Positions 41,936-52,852 of a stretch of DNA of 64,000 bases are shown here, in pieces. Source of the stretch: Chimonanthus salicifolius (lineage: Eukaryota > Streptophyta > Magnoliopsida > Laurales > Calycanthaceae); the NCBI GenBank assembly GCA_013350335.1, contig CM023537.1:11464438-11528437 (forward strand), written 5' to 3'. The notes below the pieces were generated by a model that did no database searches, had not been told where the DNA came from, and worked only from the letters and a program-made list of their open reading frames with translations. Positions within the stretch are counted from its first letter, which is position 1. Every line of letters starts with the position of its first letter. The position numbers and the translations under genes were made by a program.

Positions 41936-44900
41936 GGTATGTATATACTATCAACTGAGTACCATCACTTGCATTCCTATTCTTTCGTGCACAACCCTAT
42001 GTGGGCCCACCTAGGCCTATGTGAATTAGTTGGTTAGAAAGGTCTTTGCTTGAAGAAGGTCCCTATAGAATCACAAGGGTCAAAGTTTGAATCACTTCAA
42101 AATAACTTTTTAACCCTAATATGGTCGTATAGTTTTGCTTCAATTCAATAGAAAGGGCCTTTGTGGGCCACATTTGGCCAGGTGATAATGATGCTTATAT
42201 GAGCACCAGTGCCTAGGGGATAACTGAGTAAACATATGGGTAGGAAGTTTCCACTAAGGTCAAGACAACTTGCAGAATTTGACACATTCGAAGTAACACC
42301 AAACATTGAATTATACTCATGCCTGCCTTATGATACCAAAAGCATGGCTTTGTGGATCGAATCAAGCTGATTCTTTATATGCTCTATACCCAAGCAAAGA
42401 TCTTTCCAACGAACCCATATGGTCCCATTTATGACCTACATCCGGGGGTGGATAATGACATGAATCAAAGCTTTTGCCTCATCCATTTGGTGTCCATTCT
42501 TAGAGTTCCACATCACCAAGTTTTATGTTACTCCCCCCCCTCAGTTTTTTCCTCCCTTCCAATCTCCTATATACTTAATTGTCAAGATATGTTGCCCAAA
42601 TACTAAAACATCAACAGAAATGGACACATGAAACAGAGACACAACACAGCATTTTTTAAGATCTAGGACACCAAGGCAGGGCACTATTTATATAGGAAAT
42701 ATCTAAAATCTCCTATTTCTTAGTTTTATATTTTCTTTTTCCATTGACGTATAGGCAAAATTAATACTTAGAGGTGAAATAATCCATTATTTACATTAAT
42801 ATTTAAGAGCAAAATATGCAAATTAAATAAAGGCAAAGAAATCTTTTTACTTATATAATATCCAAGGGCAAAACAGTCATTTTTCTCAAAACCCTAGAGG
42901 ATTTAAGAAACTTTGTTTCTTGTTGGTTTGTTACGATTTACAAACAAGAGACAAGAAACAATTGCTTCTACTGCAACAGAAGCTTTCGCCAGAGCAAATT
43001 TCCACCACCTCCCTCGTCCTCTCTCTCTCACACAACACATGCACACAAAAAAAATGGAAGGGAGCTATGTCTGCCCCGGGCCTGTGCCATGTCAATCCTT
43101 GTATTGTGTGTGCACTTGCACATCGGCCTAATGCATGTGTTCGTGCATCACAGCTATCAGCTCAAACAACACTTTATTTTGTTGACATAGGTGTAACAAG
43201 AACACAAAATAACAACATATATATTAAAATCAAAGTGGCAAGCTAAATTCACACCTAGGTGTGCACATTGTGCCTTGAGCTCCAAGACCCCTAGAACCTT
43301 GATCGTGCCCTTTTGAAAACTTTATAAGGAATTATATCTATTGACAATTATGAATGTGGGGAAAATTACTCAAAAATAACTGGTCATTCTTGGCCAAATT
43401 TTGGATAGAATTTGACAAGGAAAGAGGCTTTATGGAAAGATTATGTTGAGGACTTTTGGGTGAGGGATACATCTTTGAAGTCCTTTCAGGATCTATTCAA
43501 TAACTACGTAAAACAGGATCAATTAAGGATTTTTGGGAAATTTTAGTGCGCTAATGTAGGTGTGGTGTATTGAACAGGGATGGCTGATTGGATTTTATCT
43601 TTGTCAGTATCTCAATGGATGGCATGGTTTTTAAATAATATTTTGGCATCTCTCTCTCTTTCTCTAAAAGAACATGAATTACCAAGAGAAGATGTAATAA
43701 ATAACAAGAAAACCATTCCACCATTCACATCCAAACAAACCACAAGTATGGCAGCATTTGCAGTCACAACCAAAATGATTAAATCAGTAAGGTCAGTCCC
43801 TCGTGACCCAGACGCAGGGAAAAACAAAAGCAGAGAGAAAGAGAGGGAGGAGGAGGAAAGAAAAAAGGCAGGAAAGTTAGGCCCCAGAGCAAGCGTCTTT
43901 TGATACTCCTCCAAAAGCCGTTCTGGCTAGGATTTTCCTGTCCAAATTAACTTCCATTTATGGGTGGCTGTGGATGCGGCAAAAAATTTCGGACAATCTC
44001 ATAAAAGATTCCTTAACCTGGATATTCTGTACAGATATAAAACTTCAGCCTATAAACTGGAATGAAAGTCGAAAGTCAAGTGTTAAGCCAAAATGGAGAG
44101 AATTCTCACCAAACAATTCGATTACCAAATAGGTGAATCCATTCTTTCTACAGGCAGAATTACCACACGCACCCTTCATTTTTAGTCTGCAGACAACAAT
44201 CTACGGCAGCAGAAAAAAATACGGAAAAAATGAAATCCCGCCTAATCCCCCTCAGTCTTGTGCAATCCCACCAAACATGGATTGTGGGTTTGGATGCAAG
44301 GAAATGAAAGTTCTCTCCAAGAAAATATCCAACAAAAATATTTTTTTGAACTACTGAAATTAAATGTTTGATTATTTTCAGCTTTTTTAAATAATGGGTT
44401 TATATCCGACTTTGGTTAAAAATATTAATTACTATTTTCATTCACGAAAAGAAAACCTATCACCCATAGGCCTCCGTTTCGTGGGGGAAATATTAAAGAC
44501 GCTCGCAATTTGCGGAGCTTCCTAACTCCAAAGCCGCCTCGGAAATCATAACAGAAGCTAAAAGCAGCAATAAATGCAAACGACCAACCCTATCTAGATC
44601 ATGAGAATCATTACAGAAGCACAATAAAACACACCCAAATAAAAAGTAAAGGGAAAAATAAGGCTTTTCTGTTAATGGGGCACGCCCATTTTTGTTAATT
44701 AGGGGCACAGAAAATTAAAAATTAAATAAAAATGGCTGCGCGCGCCTCCCCGCAGCTCGAAGAAGAAGCTTCCAGAAACATAGAAAAATAAATGAATGAA
44801 ATTACCGGGAAGGTAGACTTGCTGTCGTCAACGAGAGCCTTGAAGCGGTCGATGAGGGAGTGAACCATTTCGGCCCGGTTGAGGAGGAGGGAGACGAGGA

Positions 44901-45318
44901 GGAAGCGAGCATGGAAACGGAGCTCCTTGAAGCGGAGGGAGAGGTCTTTACCTGCACCTGCAGGACACTGAAAGTAGGAGCGGTTGAGGATGGCCTCGTA
45001 GAAGACGTACGACTCAAGGAGAAAGCGCGCCTCGCTGGTACGAAGGTACTGGGCGTAGTAGAGCTGGCCGATGCGGGACGCTATTTCGCCGATTTCCCAC
45101 CGCTTCAGCCCCAATTCCACCAATTTGGGGCGATTCACCTGCTGGAACTTCCACAGCTTGGTGTAAGCCTTGAACACCTTCTGCAGGTAGTGTGTGGAGG
45201 GCCCACTGCGAGGGCCGTGCGACGGCAGGTCCCGCACTCGGCCGAACTTCCGGTCGGCCGACTCCACCAGTGATCGGAATGCCTTGGAGACGGCAAGCGG
45301 GTCGTCGGTTTCGCTCAT
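30510..45318 (-). CDS. SCAI-like protein (DUF3550/UPF0682 family; 9 exons; one-base insertion in exon 3)
   Basis: Plant relative of the animal SCAI protein, a nuclear transcription cofactor; the plant role is not established. Exons in transcript order: 44806-45318, 38919-39122, 38572-38806, 37314-37380, 37071-37232, 36760-36851, 34952-35134, 34732-34868, 30510-30738, joining in phase to about 606 residues, near the usual length. Landmarks: YLQKVFKAYTKLWKFQQ (about 44-60), FYEAILNRSYF (106-116), ETNFKEWKQVVQEIVRFLKV (172-191), IRPLRYCLLFDPHPASLP (198-215), LTLDTFRMLQCLEWEPSGSF (245-264), PNPRKAILYRPSVTHLIS (300-317), PFTRRPLFLIIDSDSSHAFK (405-424), LHGAERGERAALLLS (426-440), VWAQVLSDPFLRRLIL (515-530), YLPVCIPHLPGSLSP (551-565). 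Exon 2's start was set at GAA ACA AAC; an upstream in-frame acceptor at TTCTCTGAG is possible. Intron 6 uses a GC donor. Exon 3 has one extra base near 38698, giving a TAA at 38687-38689; without it the frame continues into GAPNDQSGLIDINLAVDMTD. Introns 1 and 8 are 5.7 and 4.0 kb and hold transposon debris. Confidence 0.9.
30858..30959. repeat. 51-bp tandem duplication in intron 8
   Basis: Two adjacent 51-base copies (30858-30908 and 30909-30959), each beginning TTGATA(C/A)CGGGTTGT and ending TGTTCGAGA(C/T)AGGA, differ at only about four positions. Confidence 0.9.
32790..33920 (-). mobile_element. degenerate L1 LINE reverse transcriptase, antisense in intron 8
   Basis: Read on the minus strand with several stops and shifts it gives EDVLMELLGEFSRSG, then RLISLVYSLYKITMEVMADKL (compare RPISLVxxxYKIIAKVLANRL of plant L1), AFVGGEILWRILIAN, and further down KFKQKLPSWKK...VTLIEATSADLL (compare KLASWKxxxLSxGGRxTLIKATLASLP). 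The order matches the L1 reverse transcriptase. A (GT)n microsatellite at 33782-33802 interrupts it. In the same transcriptional orientation as the host gene. Confidence 0.75.
33782..33802. repeat. (GT)n microsatellite
   Basis: A run of about ten TG units inside the L1 remnant. Confidence 0.9.
35645..35680. repeat. (CT)n microsatellite in intron 6
   Basis: CTCTCTCTGTCTCTCTCTCT and on, about 34 bases. Confidence 0.9.
36315..36455 (-). mobile_element. SINE (group C), antisense, in intron 6
   Basis: A poly-T run (36317-36328) is followed by GAAGACCAAGGTGTCCAAGC, CTCTTAGAGCACATTGAC and TAATCCTTGGGGCATGTGC, the group C 3' end in reverse. Beyond 36400 the copy degrades. Confidence 0.75.
39972..40453. 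repeat. 233-bp near-tandem duplication in intron 1
   Basis: Copy 1 (39972-40204) and copy 2 (40221-40453) each run from ACC(G/A)TT(T/C)CTTTCAAAGCC to TTTGATGTTAATGT, with a 16-base spacer. Shared blocks include CTCCATTGTGGTGA, GGATTGAGTTTGTGATCCCA and GGATATCTCCATTTTGCAAA. They differ by scattered substitutions and small indels. Confidence 0.9.
41027..41818 (+). mobile_element. solo LTR of an LTR retrotransposon, in intron 1
   Basis: Begins TGTTGGGTATGG and ends CGCTAACA, with the TG..CA ends of an LTR, and is flanked by the perfect 5-bp direct repeat TCTTC (41022-41026 and 41819-41823). Length 792 bp. It contains a TATA-like CTATATAATATATAT near 41305. Its right part (GTGGACGTAGGACCAGGTGGGC, then GTGTTCTTGTGTTTG) resembles the 3' region of plant Copia LTRs. 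No internal domains are present, so it arose by LTR-LTR recombination. Ends and duplication are seen; the Copia assignment is inferred. Confidence 0.85.
41897..41935. repeat. (GT)n(AT)n compound microsatellite
   Basis: A TG run passing into an AT run, about 38 bases. Confidence 0.9.
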
Positions 45319-45540
45319 GTCGCCGTTGGCAGCTTCACTTCAGTCTCCAGATCTCCGGCGGGTTGAGCTCTTTCATTTATTTCCGTGGCTCGCAATTTTA
45401 GACTGAGGGAAGCAGAGTTCTACGACCGTGGGTTCCGCCGTTTTAGTTATCGAAACCGTCTTTTCCTCCCGTCCTCGATCGAGATAAAAGTTGTCGAACG
45501 CTTGTTACACGTGGCATGTCTGCAATCTCTAATTCTCTAT
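45319..45540 (-). promoter_or_regulatory. 5' leader and promoter of the SCAI-like gene, with a G-box
   Basis: The stretch is clearly richer in C and G than its surroundings. A palindromic CACGTG (G-box core, bound by bHLH and bZIP factors) lies at 45508-45513, about 190 bases upstream of the ATG. No clear TATA box is seen, as is common for housekeeping plant genes. Confidence 0.5.
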
Positions 45541-46650
45541 TGGTTGCTGCACTAAGTAAAATTAATTAAGAAGGTAGAAAATGTCTTTCAAGTTTAAAGA
45601 GTTAAGTCAACTGTTTGATACCAACTATTTGAGGTGATCTAAGGTAAATGAGTTAATTGTTTATTTTATTGTACTAGACTAAAAGTATCAAAATAATTAA
45701 TGTGTTTTCCCTTTTAAAATATCAAGTATCTAAATAGATAAAAAGCTTTCTGATTTTAAATAATAATAATGGCATGACAGAAATGTCTTGTTGCATATAT
45801 AGTAAGATCATTAATTTACTTCACATGTGATGTATCATGTTTATTAAATTGTCTTAATATTTTATATTTCTAATATTTTTTACATAAAATTTGTTTAATA
45901 ATAAGGTAGAAAATAATACACTCAACCCAACAGCTTACAGCCAATTTCAATCACAATGACATCATTAGTACAAAAGCATTTTGGTAAAGTGGAAAATAAG
46001 AATAAAAAAATAATATTAAATTGAAAACTTGAATGTAATTGATTAAATCATTCTGTTTCTCTCAGCCCTGTTTTGAGGCTGTGGGATCGTGTAATGGGGG
46101 GCGGTGGAGAATTGGAGGAGGAGGTGCCATCCTTTCCAATCCCATCATTACGAACTTCGTCTTCTTCCTTAGACTTGTCTCTTTCTCTAAAAGAATAAAA
46201 TTTGAAAGAAAGCCACTGATTTCTTTATCAGACAAAAGAGTAAAACAAGGAAACTTAAAAATGCTAATGCCCGTCTCTGCAAGATCTGATCGTCTGATCT
46301 TTTCTTGCTTCATTGTCACTGCATTCTTTTCAACTTCACTAATAATGTAGAATTTGAATAATTAACATGTATATAAATTGCAAAATAATTTTATATAGTT
46401 ATTTTAATAGTAAAGATTAGATTTTAAATAGTACTATTTAGGTTTACAGTATTCACTTCTTAAAATTTTAAATTGATCATTTATTTTTGTAAAATTATTG
46501 AATGTATCTTGGAATGAACCAAAAAAAAAGAAATTAATTATTTTTTTATAAAATTGATCACCCAATCTCTTTTGAGGCACCCAATCCCGTTTCTTCTCTC
46601 TCTTCTCATTCACCGTCTTTCTCCAGCGGAAATCCGGCCCTCCCACCAAT
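45541..46650. other. gene-free stretch
   Basis: AT-rich. The GC-richer patch at 46075-46140 (GGGGGGCGGTGGAGAATTGG) has no extended coding frame with family features. Confidence 0.4.
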
Positions 46651-46660
46651 TTCGAACTGC

Positions 46661-46722
46661 GTCTTCCTCCCAATCTTACCTAATCAGCTTTGTCTTCCTC
46701 CCAATCTTACCTAATCAGCTTT
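46661..46722. repeat. 31-bp perfect tandem duplication
   Basis: Two identical adjacent 31-base units beginning GTCTTCCTCCCAATCTTACC (46661-46691 and 46692-46722), abutting the start of the SINE at 46723. Confidence 0.95.
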
Positions 46723-46885
46723 GATCTGGGTGTAGTTTAATTAGTTATCTCCTGCCTTAAAAAATGAGAGGTTGTGGGTTCGACTTCCCATAGTTTAATC
46801 TTGGTGTGTTCTAAGGGTAGTGGACTCACACATGAGAATTTTACACTGGGTATCCCATAATTTCCCACAAAAAAATTGAAAAAAT
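46723..46885 (+). mobile_element. SINE (group A), full length
   Basis: Head CTGGGTGTAGTTTAATTAG (A box), GAGAGGTTGTGGGTTCGACTTCC (B box), body TAGTTTAATCTTGGTGTGTTC, GTAGTGGACTCACACATGAG, TTTTACACTGGGTATCCC, end TAATTTCCCACAAAAAAATTG. The internal pol III promoter shows a tRNA origin. Best-preserved copy of the group in the window. Confidence 0.85.
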
Positions 46886-48595
46886 TGACTTGCAACCTCT
46901 ATTATTTAAAATCATATATATAGGAAATTACATACTTCTCAATGAAAAAAAATCGAAATACACAATAATGAAAAGTGGGTGAATAATTTCCTTTAATATT
47001 CTATATAGAAGTTAATAAATAATTTATTTTTTTAATAAATGTACCTCGCATGATCTTTGCCATTTAAAATATATTTCCTCGTACGTACCTATATATATTA
47101 TTTTGTTATAAATTGTAATGCAGTCAGCAGAATACCATACCCTGCAATTTGTCAGTGTTATACATGAGTTGACTTTCATAACAATGTGGGAGCTACAATC
47201 AGAAAAAAGGTCGTGGACATGACATGCATAACCTAACACATGATGAAGGAGATGAAAAAAATAAGTCTTTAATAAGTCAATGACACATGAATTGACTGTT
47301 ATTTCAATTGAAAAAGGATTGCAAGCAGCAGAAATCAAAATCTTGGGTTATCATTTTTTAAATTTGTATATTTCAGATAGATAGTTAGATAAAAAAAAAT
47401 CTGATTAATATTTCAATTTTTGACCAAAATTTATTATCAAAATTGTGACTTTAAAATCAAAACACAAACTCATTACATCAGCATTCTAATATCAATAATT
47501 TACAATATAGACTATTATTCTTTTTTATCGAAGAAGAAAAAATAACACTCCACTAAAGTCGCTCCCTTGTAATTTCTTAAGGCTCTCTACTCATATGATT
47601 CTCTTTGCATCATACACAATCAAATAAAATCGAAGACCCATTTAAAGAGAAATCTCAAAATCTCATAGTGTCTCATCAAAGTTTTATTTTTCATCGGTCA
47701 AAATTATTGGATTATTCCGAAGTTTCTCTATTCATAAGCTCAAAAGTCAATCATATGATTAGACCATTAATAAATTATATAGAAAATAATAAATTGTATT
47801 GTATTCAATACCTATATTATTATATGTATATATAGTCTTTATCTGACTATTTCAAATGAACTTTAACTCTAAACTGTAACAAGAGATAAACATAAACTAA
47901 GAATCCTAATTAAATAAGAACTCTAATTATTCTAATATCTTAAATATATTCGAATAAATTACGATCTCATTTTATAATGAATATATCCCTTTAAGAGTAG
48001 GGTGGGTTAGAGTTGGCAGTTTTACTCAATTCCATACAACAAAGAGCTTCCAAGTTACTCATTATATATAATATATAGTATTATATTTGTTAGGTCTAAT
48101 GTTTATGTGATGAATACTCTCTTTTTTAAAAAAATTTAAAGCTCTTATGATTCAAATTAAATAAGAGGCATGCAAGCAGTAATCACATATAAAAAATGAT
48201 AAAAGAATGGAGTGGTTAAGTCTTTAGCATTACCTTCTCCTTTTGTATTTTTCAAAGGAAAGTCCTCCTTCCATGCTTTATTAGGTGAAACCCTTCCTTA
48301 TCCTGTTCTTGTCCTTGCTTTTTGCGTTTACTTCCAAGCATAGCTTTCATTTTCGATTTGTTTTGATGGATAAGAAATGATTAAGATATACTTAACACGT
48401 TTGAAAGTTTGAAATTTTAAAGAACTTAATTCAAAATAAATAAGTATAGATGCTAATTTTTTATTCATGACATTTTGATACAAATCTTTGGTCATTCGTA
48501 ATGTTAAAGTTTGTTTTAGATGTTTAAAACTTGAAAAATGTGAATATTGAAATTGATAATCATTAATTTAAATAGATATTTAGTGTCAGAAAACT
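46886..48595. other. gene-free AT-rich stretch
   Basis: No gene, RNA or assignable repeat is recognised. Confidence 0.45.
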
Positions 48596-48599
48596 AAAT

Positions 48600-48705
48600 A
48601 TGATGGAAGGCCTAACTTTGGTGTGCTTTAGAAGTAGTGGGCTAATCTGTGGAGGTTTTAATAGGACTGTGTCTGAATTCTGCACACGTTAATAAAAAAA
48701 AAACT
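48600..48705 (+). mobile_element. SINE (group A) 3' fragment
   Basis: GGCCTAACTTTGGTGTGCTT, AGAAGTAGTGGGCTAATC and TGCACACGTTAATAAAAAAA follow the group A body and A-rich tail, diverged. Confidence 0.5.
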
Positions 48706-48986
48706 ATTTATACATGAACTTTAAATCCTATATTAAAGATCCGAGTTATATTCAGATTTAAATTTGAATTCATCATACAATAGATAGAGCCACTGGCGAT
48801 GTTGAAGTAACAAAATTCCATTACTTTAGCAAAGTAATAGAGAAACATCTTTTATTCATGATATTACGTGGGTCAATGGGTTCTTAATGGGTTCAATCAT
48901 GTTAAAGAAATAGTTGTAGAGTACTCTAATATTAAAACTCAGGACGAAAGAGCATTTTTAGTTATTAGATATGAATTCATTAAATT

Positions 48987-49312
48987 TAGGGGTAAAACTC
49001 GGGTCGGATTTTGACTTGACTCGATAAATCATGCGGGTTGAAACATGCAAGTTGGGTCACTGGGTCCGGTTGAGAAGACAAAAACCAGCATGAAATTTGG
49101 GTCGGATCAGGTTGAGGAATTTTAAAGTTAACCCAATCCGACTCGACCCAACATAGCTAAGCTAAAATTAGACTAAATGGGTTTGGAATGTGGGTCTCAG
49201 AATTTGAGTTGAGTTGGGTCGAGTCGATAATTTCAAGTCCTTGAATCGAGTTCCATAAATATTGACTCGGGTCAGGTTGGATTTTAAGAAATCTGATCCG
49301 ATTTCAGCCCTA
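48987..49312. mobile_element. GGGTC-rich hAT-like MITE, copy 2
   Basis: Starts TAGGGGTAAAACTCGGGTCGG; the other end in reverse starts TAGGGCTGAAATCGGATC. Flanked by the perfect 8-bp direct repeat ATTAAATT (48979-48986 and 49313-49320). The body is dominated by GGGTC/GACCC words. No coding capacity. Confidence 0.85.
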
Positions 49313-50085
49313 ATTAAATTCACTAGCCAAAGCATTTGGATTGAATGACTGATAGTTATTTTGATTATAATTTTTAATCCGTGATGCTCTACCGTTATAT
49401 TTTTAATATAATGAGATGGGCTAACCTGTTACATATAAGTCATCAAACATACATATTTTCTTAGTAACAAAGATATAATAATCTTTTTATAGTAACAAGT
49501 TACCTTAGCATGATTTATGGGTCACATGCAATTTTACTTGTACGTAACCTAAACTCAATTTGTTTAGGTCTTTAGCCAACAAGCCTATTAGAATATGATG
49601 AGGGTGCAGTGCAAGTAATGAAATGGAGTGAAAATGGTCGCAATCATGCAATTTAATAAGTGGGTCATTTCCCAATCAAATGGTACACATTGGATGCCAA
49701 TTGGCAATGTGAAAGTTGGGTTGGTTTGGGAATTAAATAAAAATAACTAGCCTAGCAAATCTGCACCAGTTATGTAGTAGGTAAAGGCATGTCTTGGAAT
49801 GAATAATGTGAATGTGGGACAGAAAAGGAACTTGAAGAATAAGAATAAAAGACATATACAACTAAATAGAGCTGTAAACAAGACCAGTTTGCAGGAATGA
49901 TGATAAGTTTTATTCCCAACAAGCCTTATATTAATATATCAGATTTGTATGTGTTGTGGAATATATTTATTGAATCATAACATGCTTATGATATGTGGAT
50001 TGGAATCATATATACAATGTGTGTCAATCCTTTTCCTTGATTGAATCAACTCTCACCACATCAATGGACGGACGGGTGAGTATAG
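49313..50085. other. gene-free stretch
   Basis: Nothing assignable seen. Confidence 0.4.
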
Positions 50086-50087
50086 GG

Positions 50088-50195
50088 TAAGGTCTCATTG
50101 AATTACTCGATGTGTGCATGGATAGAGAGTTTTCACACACCTTGGGAGACTAGTCAGGGTGCGATGCATGGACATCTCTAGACCTAAAAAAAAAA
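50088..50195 (+). mobile_element. SINE (group B) 3' fragment
   Basis: GGTAAGGTCTCATTGAATTAC, GATGTGTGCATGGATAGAG, TTTTCACACACCTTGGGAG, ACTAGTCAGGGTGCGATGC and GGACATCTCTAGACC follow the 3' body of 52985-53185, ending in a poly-A tail. Confidence 0.75.
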
Positions 50196-50479
50196 AAGAC
50201 GGACAGGTGAATTTCTTTTCTAATAATTGACACAACGTCAATTATTAAAAAAATTAATTTAAATACAAACTAACTAACTAACCAACCTTATCTTAATCTA
50301 ACTTCTAAACTAACACCAATACATTAATGCAACATTATAACTAACATCAATAAATCAATACACCCCTCGAGATTATGGGTTAGGTGAAGCACATGGAGCT
50401 CGTCTTGAAGAAGCTGAAATCGAGTTGGATAAGGCATCGGGCACTAGATCAGCACTAGATCCGCACTAGTTGGAAGAAG

Positions 50480-51540
50480 ATGACATGGGCAAAAGAAAAG
50501 GAAGAAATAAAATAAAAGAGGGCTGCAAGTTATACCTTCACTCACTTCACATTTTAACATGTCATTTTTTATCCATTCTTTCAATGTTTTTAAAGGCTGC
50601 CATCTCTTTACACCCTTTGATCCATAGCCTCTTAATTCTACGCATTGGGACTGTGTTTAATCATCTACTAACATGACCAAACAATCTCAAATAAGTTTCT
50701 CTCAATTTGTCATCCATCAAGACTATCTTTAAATTATCCTTAATTTGTTTATTTCTAACTCTATCATTTAGAGTTAAACCACTTATCTAACGTAGCTTGC
50801 ACATTTCTGTTGTCTTAACTTTGTTTTTTTTTTTTTAATCGCGCAACGCTCTGCTCCTTAAAACATTTTTTTATGATCAAAGTGTCCGACTAATCCTTGG
50901 AGCATGTGTAAGTCTCTCCTTCTCTCCCCCCTCTCTCTCTCCTACTACCTACACACATCCTGAATAACTCTATGGAGAGTGGCCCTTTGGGGTGGAGAGG
51001 GAACCGAACTCATCGTCTTTTTAGGAGGAGGGGGACTCTTTTATCATACAAGACCCCACTCATTTTTCCACCCTGCTCCTATCTTATTCGTTATATATTA
51101 GTCGAAACCTCCTTGAAATTTTGATATAGAGTCCAAATATCTAAACTCGTCAATGTGCAACTAAGTTGTTTTCTAGTTTTATTGTGTCACATTCACTATT
51201 GTCTGATCCACTAAAGTTACATTTCATGTATTCTGTTTTAGTTCTACTAAATTTTAAATCGTTTGAGTCCAAAGTTCTCCTCTACAAATCAAGCCTCACA
51301 TTGACTTGTTATTTCGTCTCACTAATTATTACTTTGCTACCTATAATACCTATCTTAAATTTTCCATATTAAGTCGTCGTCCATGATTAGCTCAAATATG
51401 TATATGCTTAACGTGGATCCTTACTAAATTGGAAATCTATTTATTTATCAAAGTTCTCTAAATTAATTTATTTAATATTTTATCATTGATCTTTTCTAGA
51501 TAAGTCCTCAATGCTCTATCATTGGTACACTGATTAAATG
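50480..51540 (-). mobile_element. RTE-type LINE remnant, antisense, split by a SINE
   Basis: On the minus strand, above the SINE (51056-51130), broken frames give RAGWKNEWGLV, like the RTE motif RIKAGWxKWRxASGVLCDKK. Below it (50500-50820) the frames give TTEMCKLR, ISGLTLNDRVRNKQI, DDKLRETYLRLFGHV and VPMRRIKRLWIKG, matching the collinear RTE C-terminal motifs MSVAEMRMLRW, ISGxTRxDRIRNExI, EEKMRENRLRWFGHV. The remnant is full of stops. Confidence 0.72.
50825..51053 (-). mobile_element. SINE (group C) nested in the RTE LINE
   Basis: Poly-T (50825-50838), AAAGTGTCCGACTAATCC, TTGGAGCATGTGTAAG, CTACACACATCCTG, ATAACTCTATGGAGAGTGG, GAACCGAACTCATCG: the group C order in reverse. The LINE protein motifs resume on both sides, so the SINE inserted later. 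Confidence 0.75.
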
Positions 51541-51789
51541 GAAGAATTGAAAAACAAAAGTCACTAATGCACATAAGGACAATGGCCTTTTGCCAGGTAT
51601 CTAAATTAATGAATGCTAGTGGGGTAGAAGTGAGTTAAGTGGGTCATTTATTTTGGATGCCACCATTTCTCTTTAAAGAGTAAAATTAAGGCACTCATTC
51701 AATGCTGAGAAATTATAAGTTGTGAACTTTATTACTAAAAATGAGGATAAGTTAGATTTGATAGATCTGAATTTTAAATAGAAAATCTG

Positions 51790-52070
51790 ATGATCTAACT
51801 ATTGATAAAAGGACGTTGATTCTAATACAGGCAAAATTTGTGAGGAGACATAAGATGGAGTAAAATTTCCATTTTATCTCTACCGGTGCATTGTTCATCA
51901 AGTACCGGTGTATTGTTATGCAGAACATATGCATACAGAGCCACGTGTTATCGGTACACCGTTACTTGATGAACAAGTACACCGGTAGAGATAAAATGAG
52001 ATCCGGTGTCTCCTAACAAATTATGTCTGTGTTAGGATGGCTGATCTTGATGGAATTTGAGTTTTATACA
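51790..52070. mobile_element. near-palindromic MITE, copy 2
   Basis: AAATTTGTGAGGAGACATAAG near 51835 is mirrored by GGTGTCTCCTAACAAATT near 52003-52022. Inside, TTCATCAAGTACCGGTG and CGGTACACCGTTACTTGATGAAC are inverted partners. The outer sequence TGTGTTAGGATGGCTGATC matches, in reverse, GATCAGTCACCCTAACAC at the left of copy 1 (23190). Confidence 0.75.
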
Positions 52071-52850
52071 ATAATTAAGTATATTCCAAACTGATTTCAA
52101 ATTAAGTACAAACAATATTCATGAGATGATAATACATATGAGTAAAAAAAATATGAATATAGACTCAACAAAATGAATTAATTCATTATATATACTTTCT
52201 CCTCAATGCTTGCTCCTTACATTTTATGTAGGTCTTTTTTTCCCGAATTTATTGATAATTTTCATACACAAAATTTATATTTAAAAATTTGTCACTTTAT
52301 ATAGACATTTGCACTATATATGAGGCTCAATTTAGCCTCATTTGGTGGATCCACTAAAAAGCATCATAACTAGTTAATGAAATTGTGTTTTTTAAACTCT
52401 AAAATCTTATATGGTTTCAATATGATATGATTTATTCAAAAGGTTTGCTAGAATATAGAACTAGAAATTTTATTTTAATTAAATGAGTAAATTTATATAT
52501 TAAAATTTTATTAATAATCAAAGTAGGTGTCCAAGTGTAAGTTCTCTCCACTTGTAAGGACAAAAACATTCTCACCGGTCACTCACTGACCTTTTAAATG
52601 AAAAAGGAGTTACTAGTTATCGATCAGCAAAAGGGTAATGACTCCTCTCTGCACACATAACTGGGACGGCCTGCACAAAGTCAATTAATAATTAATTTTA
52701 AATTTATTAAAATTTATGAGCTTAAAATATATAATTTGTTAATTTTACAGAAAAAATAAGGATAAACAAGATTCAAACCCCATCACTCAAATGAAAAGGT
52801 GGTATCTTTACCACTGTACTACAATAACTTCCATAACATCCCCACAATGT
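52071..52850. other. gene-free stretch
   Basis: No gene seen. A TTCAAACCCCATCACTC and a CCACTGTACTACAATAAC near 52770-52830 recall a reversed tRNA-derived sequence, but no tRNA fold could be assembled. Confidence 0.4.
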
Positions 52851-52852
52851 CA

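Noticed and set aside
44860..45273. 137-codon plus-strand open frame opposite SCAI exon 1
   Set aside because: Antisense shadow of a GC-rich conserved exon; the minus-strand frame is clearly the protein family member.
46726..46790. tRNA gene suggested by A and B boxes
   Set aside because: The boxes belong to the head of a SINE present in many copies; no acceptor stem or full cloverleaf can be formed.
52760..52832. reversed tRNA gene (TTCAAACCCC ... CCACTGTACTAC)
   Set aside because: Only isolated tRNA-like words; no paired stems could be made, so most likely an old tRNA-derived repeat.
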